Of a stretch of 7,252 nucleotides of DNA, positions 1 through 6,498 are shown in pieces. The translations under genes and the position numbers were made by a program. Position 1 is the stretch's first letter. The number at the start of each line of letters is the position of its first letter. The notes under the pieces were generated by a model. The model worked only from the letters and a program-made list of their open reading frames with translations. It had not been told where the DNA came from and did no database searches. Source of the stretch: Bacillota bacterium. Its GTDB lineage: Bacteria > Bacillota_I > Bacilli_A > Erysipelotrichales > Erysipelotrichaceae. The DNA lies in NCBI GenBank assembly GCA_023387245.1, contig JAEWIH010000056.1:1-7252 (forward strand). Direction: 5' to 3'.

Positions 1-582
1 ATCTTTGACAACATCATTACCATCAACAAAATTATAACCATAAGGAATCTTTAAAGAAAATTGCGTAGTTGATGATTGCTTAATATCTTTAATTTTAGCA
101 TCAGCACTATTAGGTAAACTATTTAAACTTTCATGTAAAGTATCAATACCAGTATCTACAATTGAAATAACTCTACCGCTACCATCATTATGAAATTGAT
201 TTCTAGCAACATCAGATGCAGTTACACTAGCAGCACTATCCATTAAAGGATAATATAAAGTAACTGGTTTAATTGAAGTAACTAATTTTGAATTATTCAA
301 TAACAATATATCATTATTAGTCAACTGTGCAGAAAATCCATAGATGGAATCTTGATAATCATGTTTAATAGTAAAATTAGAATTATTCCTTTTTAATAAA
401 TTAATAACCTGATTTTTACTATTAGGCTTAATTTGAACAATATAGCGTTGATTATCAACAACCTCATTAGTTTGTTGACCATAATTACTAATATGATAAT
501 CAACAATATTAAACGCATTAACATTTACTGTGCTTGTTATTAATAAAACACAAATTAATAAAAAAACTCTTAACTTCTTCAT
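1..582 (-). CDS. Secreted subtilisin-like (S8) serine protease, lactocepin/C5a-peptidase-like, N-terminal part only
   Basis: This is the first 194 codons of a gene that leaves the window at base 1; no stop codon interrupts the frame. Residues 1-23 form a signal peptide: a KK(L)R start, a hydrophobic core and a likely cut after VNA. Residues about 46-112 look like an inhibitor_I9-type propeptide (RYIVQIKP... ending SIKPV), which normally folds the protease and is then removed. The segment GRVISIVDTGID (137-148) is the first catalytic motif of subtilases, with Asp143 as the catalytic acid. The following KIPYGYNFVDGN resembles the lactocepin/C5a-peptidase branch. The catalytic His and Ser and any wall anchor lie outside the window. 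The ATG at 582 is preceded by GGTAGGA at good spacing. The role would be extracellular protein degradation. The S8 family is fairly sure; the subfamily is an inference by eye. Confidence 0.85.
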   Translation of the reverse strand, partial: MKKLRVFLLICVLLITSTVNVNAFNIVDYHISNYGQQTNEVVDNQRYIVQIKPNSKNQVINLLKRNNSNFTIKHDYQDSIYGFSAQLTNNDILLLNNSKLVTSIKPVTLYYPLMDSAASVTASDVARNQFHNDGSGRVISIVDTGIDTLHESLNSLPNSADAKIKDIKQSSTTQFSLKIPYGYNFVDGNDVVKD

Positions 583-606
583 ATAATATTCCTACCCATG
601 TTGTTA

Positions 607-634
607 ATTATATCATCATTTCCTACATTTTCAA
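607..634 (-). promoter_or_regulatory. Promoter of the S8 protease gene
   Basis: Reading the minus strand, TTGAAA (634-629) and a perfect TATAAT (612-607) are separated by 16 bp. Transcription would start near 600 and leave a leader of about 18 nt with GGTAGGA before the ATG at 582. The -35 hexamer is embedded in one of three repeated octamers, so the promoter is probably regulated. Confidence 0.7.
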
Positions 635-664
635 CATTAATTGAAAATTTTTACTTGAAAATTT
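627..664. repeat. Three TTGAAAAT octamers at 14-bp steps (possible operator)
   Basis: ATTTTCAA lies at 627-634, and its reverse complement TTGAAAAT at 641-648 and again at 655-662. The start-to-start distance is 14 bp in both cases. The last two agree over ten bases (TTGAAAATTT). The first overlaps the -35 box of the protease promoter, and the other two lie directly upstream of it. The arrangement resembles direct-repeat sites for a response regulator or a repressor. The regulator is unknown, and chance in AT-rich DNA cannot be excluded. Confidence 0.45.
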
Positions 665-687
665 ATGAAAAAATGTGATTTAATTTT

Positions 688-725
688 AAAAAAATAGTGC
701 TAATTTTAATTGATTTAATTAGCAC
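688..725 (-). terminator. Intrinsic terminator after deoC
   Basis: Thirteen bases past the deoC stop, the minus strand reads GTGCTAATT (725-717), an 11-nt loop, then AATTAGCAC (705-697). This 9-bp perfect stem is followed two bases later by seven T (694-688). It would end the long deoA-to-deoC operon before the protease promoter. Confidence 0.8.
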
Positions 726-737
726 CGTCATTATTAA

Positions 738-1391
738 TTATTTAGCATCTTCTAACATGATGTTAACGCCAGAACTTGTACCTAACCTAGTAGCACCAGC
801 CTCAAGCATCGCCAACGCATCTTCCTTACAACGAACACCTCCAGCAGCTTTAACTTCTATTCTAGAATCGGTATATTCACGTAACAATTTAACATCAGCC
901 ACCGTAGCTCCATAGCTACTAAAACCTGTCGAAGTTTTAATAAAATTTGGGAAAGCTCGATTAATACATTCGCAAGCTGCCCGTTTCTGTTTTTCATTCA
1001 ATAAGCAAGTCTCAATAATAACTTTTAAACAAATATCACCACAAACTTTTTTAACCGCTAAAATATCATCAACCACTTTATCATAATCTTCATCAATTAA
1101 AGCACCTATATTAATTACCATATCAATCTCATCAGCGCCATCATAAATAGCTTGTTGTGCTTCAAAAGCTTTAACCTCACTACTACATGCGCCTAATGGA
1201 AACCCTATTGTACACCCAACTAATACATCAGGCTCATCACGCAATAAATCTTTACAAAATTTAACCCAACCACTATTTACCATAACGCTTTTAAATTGAT
1301 ATTTAATTGCTTCTTGACACAATTTTTCAATCATCAAAGTCGTAGCTTCTGGTTTTAATAATGTGTGATCTATCGTTCTATTTAATCTCAT
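738..1391 (-). CDS. deoC: Deoxyribose-phosphate aldolase DeoC
   Basis: The 217-residue protein has the usual length for bacterial DeoC. The enzyme is a cytosolic class I aldolase that splits 2-deoxyribose-5-phosphate into acetaldehyde and glyceraldehyde-3-phosphate, feeding deoxynucleoside sugar into glycolysis. The TIM-barrel landmarks are all present: IDHTLLKP near the N-terminus, GFPLGA at 63-68, GADEIDMVIN with Asp90 as the proton-relay acid, FIKTSTGF with Lys152 as the Schiff-base lysine, and VKAAGGVR with the second active-site Lys181. GTSSG near the C-terminus binds the phosphate. It is the last gene of the operon and starts one base after the upstream stop, with a strong AAGGAGA site lying inside that gene's last codons. 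Together with the pyrimidine-nucleoside phosphorylase at the operon's front it makes a split deoxynucleoside catabolic pair. The phosphopentomutase that should link them is absent from the window. Confidence 0.97.
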   Translation of the reverse strand: MRLNRTIDHTLLKPEATTLMIEKLCQEAIKYQFKSVMVNSGWVKFCKDLLRDEPDVLVGCTIGFPLGACSSEVKAFEAQQAIYDGADEIDMVINIGALIDEDYDKVVDDILAVKKVCGDICLKVIIETCLLNEKQKRAACECINRAFPNFIKTSTGFSSYGATVADVKLLREYTDSRIEVKAAGGVRCKEDALAMLEAGATRLGTSSGVNIMLEDAK

Positions 1392-1392
1392 A

Positions 1393-2823
1393 TTACATCT
1401 CCTTAAATATATTACTAATCATAAACTTTAAATTATGACCCCCAGACTCTAACTCTAATCTATGTTGATCTGAAATAAAAATCATAATTACATCCTGATC
1501 ACGAGCCAACAAACACATTTGTCTTAATAACTCATTTACATCATCAATAATAACATAAGGATGATTATGAATTCTAGTAGTTAGAGATTTTTCTTGTATA
1601 AAAATTTCACAATTATTCAAAAAAATTATATCACAATATTTATCCAGTAATTCTCCTAGCTCTATATCCGGAATTAATTTCCGTGACTGCGAATATAAAA
1701 ATGCTACTAACAAGCGAGATGGTTTAGTAATATGATTAGCAACAAAATTTAGTGCATAATCAACACTTATAAACGAATCACCACTATCAATAATAACAAT
1801 AGGCAAATGTGGTGCAGTAATATTTTTTAAACCCCCATAATTGTATACAAAATTATGCATACAATCTAAAATATATTCAACATTATAGCCTAAAACTAAA
1901 CCGTTTAAAAAAGCTAGTAAAACATATTTTAAATTAGCTAATCCATTAATAAATAATTTATTGCTATATTCTTTATCATCATTCAATAAAAAGCGATATT
2001 CAATACCATCTAATCGAGTATTAGCTTGTAAAAGTTTAATATTACTATCATAATTTTCACTAATTGTAAAAATGGGATTAACGATTTTAGAAACTAAATC
2101 GCGGTTCAATTCAGAATCTAAATCCAATATCACTGGAATATTATTTTCTAAATTTAAAAATAAATTTTTATATGAAACAAATGAATCATTTAAATTAAAT
2201 TGATAATTAAATTCATCGATTAAATAATTAGTTAATAAAATAGACTTAAAACTAAAATTTTTTAATAGTCCAAATCTAACAAACTTATCATCTAAACAAA
2301 AAATAAAATATTTTATACCTTTTTTAAATAATTGATAACAAACACTTAACCAATAAATCATTAAATAATTATTAGATAAATGTGACATAGTGCCAAAATT
2401 AAAATCATTTATATTACTGAGTAATTGCTTATCACTAAACCAAACAACTTGCTCATTAGTTTTAATTAATTGGTATAAAAATGAAGCACTAACATGTTTT
2501 CCATACGAACCAATAACCCCAATCGCTAATATTTTATGAGTAATATCTTCATAAAAACGATGAACATAACTTAAAAATTTATCATCTAAATCATTAATAA
2601 AAATATATTCAATCCCTTTTCTAAATGATTTCAATTGGCGAGAATGAACGATAACTTTAGCCCCGTTTTCAATCGCAACATTAATATAATTATGGCCATC
2701 GAAATTCAAATCAACTAAACAAAAAAATATACTGTTTTTACACACTCGTCGATAATCAAACATTATATTATCAACTTCAACATCGCCAATCTCTAAATTA
2801 TTAAACAATAAACTTAATTTCAT
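1393..2823 (-). CDS. Degenerate Mur-ligase-like protein (MurE paralogue, probably not catalytic)
   Basis: The 476-residue length and domain order match MurE, the ligase that adds the third amino acid to the UDP-MurNAc stem peptide. In order: an N-terminal UDP-binding-like region (FDYRRVCKNSIFF at 22-34 and DGHNYI at 42-47, where MurE has DSRxVxxGDxFF and DGHxFI), a central ATPase-like domain, and a C-terminal domain from about 335. The key motifs are eroded. The P-loop GTNGKTT is GSYGKHV (105-111), keeping Gly and Lys109 but losing both Thr. The ExSSH segment is CLDDK (176-180), HLDYHG is FNYQFN, the VDYAHxP stretch is IIDSGDSF (344-351), and the GKGHE end is SDQHRLE (451-457). A lysine in SYKNLF (Lys219) may match the carbamylated MurE lysine. 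The frame is intact and overlaps rluB by ATGA. The SD is weak (AAGAATGA), so it probably depends on coupling. The function is unknown; binding or scaffolding in wall synthesis is only a guess. The Mur-ligase fold is likely, inactivity is inferred. Confidence 0.7.
   Translation of the reverse strand: MKLSLLFNNLEIGDVEVDNIMFDYRRVCKNSIFFCLVDLNFDGHNYINVAIENGAKVIVHSRQLKSFRKGIEYIFINDLDDKFLSYVHRFYEDITHKILAIGVIGSYGKHVSASFLYQLIKTNEQVVWFSDKQLLSNINDFNFGTMSHLSNNYLMIYWLSVCYQLFKKGIKYFIFCLDDKFVRFGLLKNFSFKSILLTNYLIDEFNYQFNLNDSFVSYKNLFLNLENNIPVILDLDSELNRDLVSKIVNPIFTISENYDSNIKLLQANTRLDGIEYRFLLNDDKEYSNKLFINGLANLKYVLLAFLNGLVLGYNVEYILDCMHNFVYNYGGLKNITAPHLPIVIIDSGDSFISVDYALNFVANHITKPSRLLVAFLYSQSRKLIPDIELGELLDKYCDIIFLNNCEIFIQEKSLTTRIHNHPYVIIDDVNELLRQMCLLARDQDVIMIFISDQHRLELESGGHNLKFMISNIFKEM
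1398..1404 (-). promoter_or_regulatory. deoC ribosome binding site inside the upstream reading frame
   Basis: The minus strand reads AAGGAGA, six bases before the deoC ATG. These bases also encode the last residues (Lys-Glu-Met) of the Mur-ligase-like protein. This is the strongest site within the operon's 3' half, so deoC can be initiated independently even if translation of the upstream gene is weak. Confidence 0.75.
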
Positions 2824-3554
2824 ACAATCATTCTTTTTCTACAAATAGCTTTTAAAGTAATTATTTCATCTTCACTAAGTTGCCGATAACAACCACTTCC
2901 CAAATTATCTAACAAAATTGGACCTAGCGCAAAACGATGTAACTTAATAACTTCATGATGAAAAAATTCCATCATTTTTCTAATTTGGCGATTTTTACCC
3001 TCATATAAAGTAATATCAAAATGGGTCATTTTTTTATCATTATCTATTTCAATATTATCAATAACACAAGGCTGATAAGTAGTATCTTCTGTCTTTAAAC
3101 CAGCTCTAATTTTATTTATTTGCCACTCCTGTAATCTACCCCGAATCTTAACATGATATTTTCTAGGTAAATGATTTTTAGGATGCATCAGCAGTTGCAT
3201 TAAATCGCCATCATTACTAACTAAAATTAAACCAGTTGAATAATAATCGAGCCTACCAATCGGAAATAAACGCATATTTGATTTAATTAAATCAACAACA
3301 CATTTTCGATCACGATCATCACTACTACTACTTAAAACTCTTTGAGGTTTATTTAATATAAAAGTAACTTTATTACTAGCCTTATTAATCTTTTTATTAT
3401 CAACTAAAATAATATCATCATTATTAACTAACGTACCTAATTTATCACAAACAATACCATTAACCTTAACACGCTTAGCTAAAATTAAATCTTCAGCTTT
3501 ACGTCTAGAACAAACTCCAGCCCCAGCTATTACTTTCTGTAATCTTTCTCCCAT
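2820..3554 (-). CDS. rluB: rRNA pseudouridine synthase, RluB/RsuA family
   Basis: The 244-residue protein begins with an S4 RNA-binding domain (about 2-60: RLQKVIAGAGVCSRRKAEDLI and RVKVNG). The RsuA/RluB/E/F catalytic domain follows. The active-site motif GRLDYYSTGLIL (100-111) holds the catalytic Asp103, and the family signature EGKNRQIRKM lies at 185-194, as does the HRFALGPI loop. The enzyme converts a uridine of 23S rRNA to pseudouridine during ribosome assembly. Family and gene order (directly after scpB) match RluB of low-GC Gram-positives, but the exact target cannot be read from sequence. Its ATG overlaps the scpB stop as TAATG, with AAAGGAG eight bases upstream. Its own TGA stop overlaps the next start as ATGA. 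Confidence 0.93.
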   Translation of the reverse strand: MGERLQKVIAGAGVCSRRKAEDLILAKRVKVNGIVCDKLGTLVNNDDIILVDNKKINKASNKVTFILNKPQRVLSSSSDDRDRKCVVDLIKSNMRLFPIGRLDYYSTGLILVSNDGDLMQLLMHPKNHLPRKYHVKIRGRLQEWQINKIRAGLKTEDTTYQPCVIDNIEIDNDKKMTHFDITLYEGKNRQIRKMMEFFHHEVIKLHRFALGPILLDNLGSGCYRQLSEDEIITLKAICRKRMIV

Positions 3555-4081
3555 TAATACAACTCCTTTATAGCATCTTCATCAGGCATTTCGATTGCCG
3601 GTAATTCATCTAAAGATACTAATTTAAATACATCTAAAAATGATGGTGAAACTTGATATAAAACTGGTCTACCAGGTGTTTCTAGGCGACCGGCTTCTAA
3701 AATCAAGTCTAAAGCTAGTAATTTTTTAATCATCATATCACAACCCACCCCGCGAATATCTTCTATTTCAATCCGAGTAATTGGTTGCTTATAAGCAATA
3801 ATTGCTAAAGTCTCTAAAGCTGCTTGTGATAGTTGTTTAACTTTTTTTATATCTAAGTAACGAGCAATTACTTCATAACATTCCTGTTTAGTCATCATTT
3901 TATATTTTTTACCATAACGACTAATAAATAAAGCACTATCATTATCTAAATATTTAGTATTTAACTGATTAACTACATCAAAAACTTTTTCAATATCGAC
4001 ATTTAATAATTCAGAAATTTCATCAGCCAAAATCCCATCATCACCACTAATATAGATTAAAGCCTCAACTTCTTTCATCAT
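3554..4081 (-). CDS. scpB: Segregation and condensation protein ScpB
   Basis: ScpB forms a dimer of two winged-helix domains. It binds the centre of ScpA to complete the Smc-ScpAB condensin, which organises and separates the chromosomes. The 175 residues fit the family. The diagnostic stretch LSQAALETLAIIAYKQPITR (84-103) and the following IEIEDIRGV are nearly consensus. GRPVLYQVSPSFLDVF with SLDELP marks the second winged helix. It overlaps the end of scpA by 17 bp. Two consecutive ATGs are possible; the first (4081) is preferred because AAGGAG sits eight bases before it. The acidic tail after DELP is short. The identification is firm. Confidence 0.97.
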   Translation of the reverse strand: MMKEVEALIYISGDDGILADEISELLNVDIEKVFDVVNQLNTKYLDNDSALFISRYGKKYKMMTKQECYEVIARYLDIKKVKQLSQAALETLAIIAYKQPITRIEIEDIRGVGCDMMIKKLLALDLILEAGRLETPGRPVLYQVSPSFLDVFKLVSLDELPAIEMPDEDAIKELY

Positions 4082-4778
4082 AACTACTACTCCTTAATAT
4101 GATATCATCACCATCTAAAATATAATCAATTTCTTGTTGCCAAATTAAATCTAAAACTGCTAAAAAAGTAACTATTTTATAATCAACACTTTTATTTTTG
4201 CTAATTAATTCATTAAAAGAAACTTTTTTGTTATGGCGAAAAAACTTCTTTAAATGATCAATTTGAACATCTATTGAAAAATCTTGAGGCTTTAAAATAG
4301 CATCTTTTATTTCAAAATGTTGTTGCCGATCTAAAACCCTCATCATAGCCTTAACTAAATCATAGACTTGATGCTGATATATTATAACTTCATTAGTTGG
4401 TGGCTTAGATATTTTACTAAACTGTTGTTGTCTTTCAATAAATCTTTGACTTAAATCCAAACTAGCTTCTTTAAACCTCTGATATTCAAGCAAGCGTTTA
4501 ACTAATTTTTCTTCAGTATTTTCTGCAACATCTTCAGAATTTTCTTTCATATTCGGCAATAAGCGTTTACTTTTTAATTCAATTAATCCTGACAACTGTA
4601 CTATATATTCACCAGCAATCTCTAAATGATTTTTTTCTAATTTATGCATATAATCAATATACTGATTAATTAAAATATCTAAATCTAGATTAAATAAATC
4701 TAATTTATTTTGTTTAATTAAATGTAACATCAAATCCAGAGGACCTTCAAATTGATCCTGTTTAAAAATCAATTCCAT
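4065..4778 (-). CDS. scpA: Segregation and condensation protein ScpA (kleisin)
   Basis: ScpA is the kleisin bridging the Smc heads in bacterial condensin. The 237-residue protein opens with the family signature FEGPLDLMLHLI (10-21). It continues with a helical N-terminal Smc-neck-binding part containing LIELKSKRLLP (65-75) and a charged, glutamine-rich linker (about 77-135). It ends in a winged helix with IVTFLAVLDLI (202-212), the Smc-cap-binding module. The start overlaps the deoA stop as TAATG, and only a weak AAGATGG lies ten bases upstream. Translation is therefore probably coupled to deoA, an odd dependence for a chromosome-maintenance gene. scpB follows immediately. No Smc gene is in the window, which is usual. 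Confidence 0.97.
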   Translation of the reverse strand: MELIFKQDQFEGPLDLMLHLIKQNKLDLFNLDLDILINQYIDYMHKLEKNHLEIAGEYIVQLSGLIELKSKRLLPNMKENSEDVAENTEEKLVKRLLEYQRFKEASLDLSQRFIERQQQFSKISKPPTNEVIIYQHQVYDLVKAMMRVLDRQQHFEIKDAILKPQDFSIDVQIDHLKKFFRHNKKVSFNELISKNKSVDYKIVTFLAVLDLIWQQEIDYILDGDDIILRSSSYDERS

Positions 4779-6079
4779 TAATCTAATACCATCTTAATTA
4801 ATTTATGATCGTCAATTTCTTTATCACTAAAACTAAAACAATTAATGCAATCTTGAATTAAATCATTAGTTAGAGGTTGATTATGCCAAACTGTTAACAA
4901 CAATTGATCTTTTTCAATATAATCATTAACCGTAACTGCTAAATCTAAACCAACACCATAATCAATAGCATCTTCTTTTCTAGATCTGCCTCCACCTAAC
5001 CGCATAGTAATCAAGCCTAATTCTTCGGCCTTAATATGACTAATATAACCTGTATTAGTTGATTTAATTTGTGTTTGATATTTAGCCAAAGGCAACAATT
5101 GTGGATTTCTAATTTGTTTTAAATCCCCTCCCTGAGCCTCTATCCATTTTTCAAAATGTGCATAAGCACTACCATCTTCTAATTTTTCCTTAGCTAATTG
5201 ATAACCTTGATCATAATTATCAACGATTTGAGACTGTTTCAATAAAATGGAACTAGCAACTAAACATAACTCTTTAAAATCTTTTGGTCCTTTATTTTTT
5301 AAAGTATCAATCGCTTCTATAACCTCTAAACTATTACCTATTTTTCGACCTAAAGGTTGATCCATATCAGAAATCATAGCCACAACATTTCTATTTAATT
5401 CTTTACCAATCCCAATCATAGTATTTGCTAGTTGTTTAGCATCTTCTTCAGTTTTCATAAAAGCGCCATCCCCAACTTTAACATCTAACAAAATAGCATT
5501 ACTACTAGCAGCTAATTTTTTAGACATAATACTAGCCGCAATTAAAGGAATAGATTGAACTGTTCCTGTTACATCTCTTAAGGCATATAACGCTTTATCG
5601 GCGGGCACTAAATTAGCAGTTTGGCCAACTAAAGCACAACCGATATTATTAATTTGATCTTTAAACTCTTGATTAGATAAAAAGATATTAAATCCTGAAA
5701 TTGATTCTAACTTATCTAATGTTCCACCTGTATGCCCTAGCCCACGTCCTGACATTTTAGCTATTTTAGCACCACAACACGCTACTAAAGGTGTTAATAC
5801 TAAAGAAGTTTTATCACCAACACCACCAGTAGAATGCTTATCGACTATAATGCCTTCAATACCATCTAAATTTACAATATAACCAGAATTCATCATTGCT
5901 AGGGTTAAAGCGGCAGTTTCTTGGTAATCCATACCATTTAATAAAATTGCCATTAATAGGCTAGCCGATTGATAATCTGGAATAGTATTATTAGTTACAC
6001 CATCAATCCAATATTGAATTTCTTTAGAATCCAATTTTTTATTATCTCTCTTTTTAGCAATAATATCTAAAATATTCAT
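4778..6079 (-). CDS. pdp: Pyrimidine-nucleoside phosphorylase (Pdp/DeoA family)
   Basis: This enzyme reversibly phosphorolyses uridine, deoxyuridine and thymidine into the base and (deoxy)ribose-1-phosphate. An ATG exists at 6094, but it lies just upstream of the AAGGA ribosome site (6090-6086). The ATG at 6079, six bases after that site, gives MNILDIIAKKRD and exactly 433 residues, the length known for Gram-positive Pdp. Phosphate-binding KHSTGGVGDKTS starts at residue 81. The family signature SGRGLGHTGGTLDKLE spans 110-125. Base-binding Arg168, Ser183 and Lys187 fall at the positions described for the Geobacillus enzyme. The glycine-rich RLGGGRSRK lies in the C-terminal domain. It is the first gene of the operon and overlaps scpA by TAATG. 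Broad Pdp specificity is preferred over strict thymidine phosphorylase (deoA) because of length and lineage, but specificity is not provable here. Confidence 0.95.
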   Translation of the reverse strand: MNILDIIAKKRDNKKLDSKEIQYWIDGVTNNTIPDYQSASLLMAILLNGMDYQETAALTLAMMNSGYIVNLDGIEGIIVDKHSTGGVGDKTSLVLTPLVACCGAKIAKMSGRGLGHTGGTLDKLESISGFNIFLSNQEFKDQINNIGCALVGQTANLVPADKALYALRDVTGTVQSIPLIAASIMSKKLAASSNAILLDVKVGDGAFMKTEEDAKQLANTMIGIGKELNRNVVAMISDMDQPLGRKIGNSLEVIEAIDTLKNKGPKDFKELCLVASSILLKQSQIVDNYDQGYQLAKEKLEDGSAYAHFEKWIEAQGGDLKQIRNPQLLPLAKYQTQIKSTNTGYISHIKAEELGLITMRLGGGRSRKEDAIDYGVGLDLAVTVNDYIEKDQLLLTVWHNQPLTNDLIQDCINCFSFSDKEIDDHKLIKMVLD

Positions 6080-6110
6080 AACATATCCTTCCATACAAAA
6101 TACACTTTTA

Positions 6111-6119
6111 ATTATAACA
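6111..6119 (-). promoter_or_regulatory. Extended -10 promoter of the pdp-scp-rlu-mur-deoC operon
   Basis: The minus strand reads TGTTATAAT, a perfect extended -10 (TGnTATAAT), at 6119-6111. Transcription would start near 6104 and leave about 25 nt before the pdp ATG at 6079. No good -35 is visible. The place where one should lie (about 6133-6140) is occupied by the terminator hairpin of the upstream gene, so the TG extension probably compensates. No other convincing promoter was seen down to deoC. Confidence 0.65.
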
Positions 6120-6120
6120 T

Positions 6121-6143
6121 AAAAAAAGAGCTATTAAGCTCTT
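6121..6143 (-). terminator. Intrinsic terminator of the SSB-like gene
   Basis: The minus strand reads AAGAGCT (6143-6137), a TAAT loop, AGCTCTT (6132-6126), then five more T (6125-6121). The stem takes in two bases of the TAA stop codon of the SSB-like gene. The T-run is directly followed by the extended -10 of the next operon. Confidence 0.85.
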
Positions 6144-6441
6144 AAATTAGTTTCATAACGTTTTCAGCAATAATCACTATTTGTTGACAATCATCATCTA
6201 ATAATTCGATTCTACCCACTAAACTTATCCAATCACCTGGCTTTGAATTATTAACAACACTTTCAATAATTCCACTCCAACCATATATTTTAAATAAGTC
6301 GTGTTTTAAATTATCAATATCATTATAAAAATTCCGAGGAACTGATAATTCAAAATAGCAATCATTAAAATGATTATTAGAACTAGTATTTTTAAATACT
6401 TTATTATCAACTAATTTGCCTACTATATTTAAAGTTGTCAT
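6142..6441 (-). CDS. Small SSB-like OB-fold protein
   Basis: The 99-residue protein shows the strand pattern of single-stranded-DNA-binding proteins: LNIVGKLV (4-11) for strand 1, CYFELSVPR (28-36) where SSB has FxLAVNR, KPGDWISLVGRIE (67-79) where SSB has KKGDxVxVxGRL, and IVIIAENVMKLI (88-99) where SSB has VVAExVxFL. It ends right at the OB domain. There is no disordered linker and no acidic DDDIPF-type tail, which normal SSB uses to recruit partners, and normal SSB is about 150-180 residues. It is therefore a paralogue rather than the housekeeping ssb. Candidate roles are DNA uptake or recombination, or a PriB-like function; none can be shown. A strong AGGGAGG precedes the ATG, and its own terminator overlaps the stop. 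The OB-fold assignment is by eye. Confidence 0.65.
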   Translation of the reverse strand: MTTLNIVGKLVDNKVFKNTSSNNHFNDCYFELSVPRNFYNDIDNLKHDLFKIYGWSGIIESVVNNSKPGDWISLVGRIELLDDDCQQIVIIAENVMKLI

Positions 6442-6461
6442 ATAGTCCTCCCTTTATTTAT

Positions 6462-6467
6462 ATTATA
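6462..6467 (-). promoter_or_regulatory. Possible -10 for the SSB-like gene
   Basis: The minus strand has a perfect TATAAT (6467-6462), about 20 bases upstream of the start codon at 6441. No convincing -35 lies at 16-18 bp. No hairpin terminator separates this gene from tpx, so read-through from tpx is also possible. Confidence 0.35.
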
Positions 6468-6498
6468 TGCAACTTTAAAGAAAATTACTAAATTTTTT

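Noticed and set aside
627..652. Hairpin ATTTTCAA / TTGAAAAT followed by five T as a plus-strand terminator
   Set aside because: No plus-strand gene ends here. The repeat coincides with the -35 region of the protease promoter, and a third copy at the same step fits an operator better.
697..915. 72-codon open frame on the plus strand opposite the deoC 3' end
   Set aside because: It starts in the arm of the deoC terminator and runs antisense through a highly conserved aldolase gene. It has no ribosome site and no recognisable protein pattern.
6080..6094. Five-codon N-terminal extension of pdp from the ATG at 6094
   Set aside because: The extension encodes the ribosome binding site itself. The ATG at 6079 has the correct spacing and gives the family's usual 433 residues.
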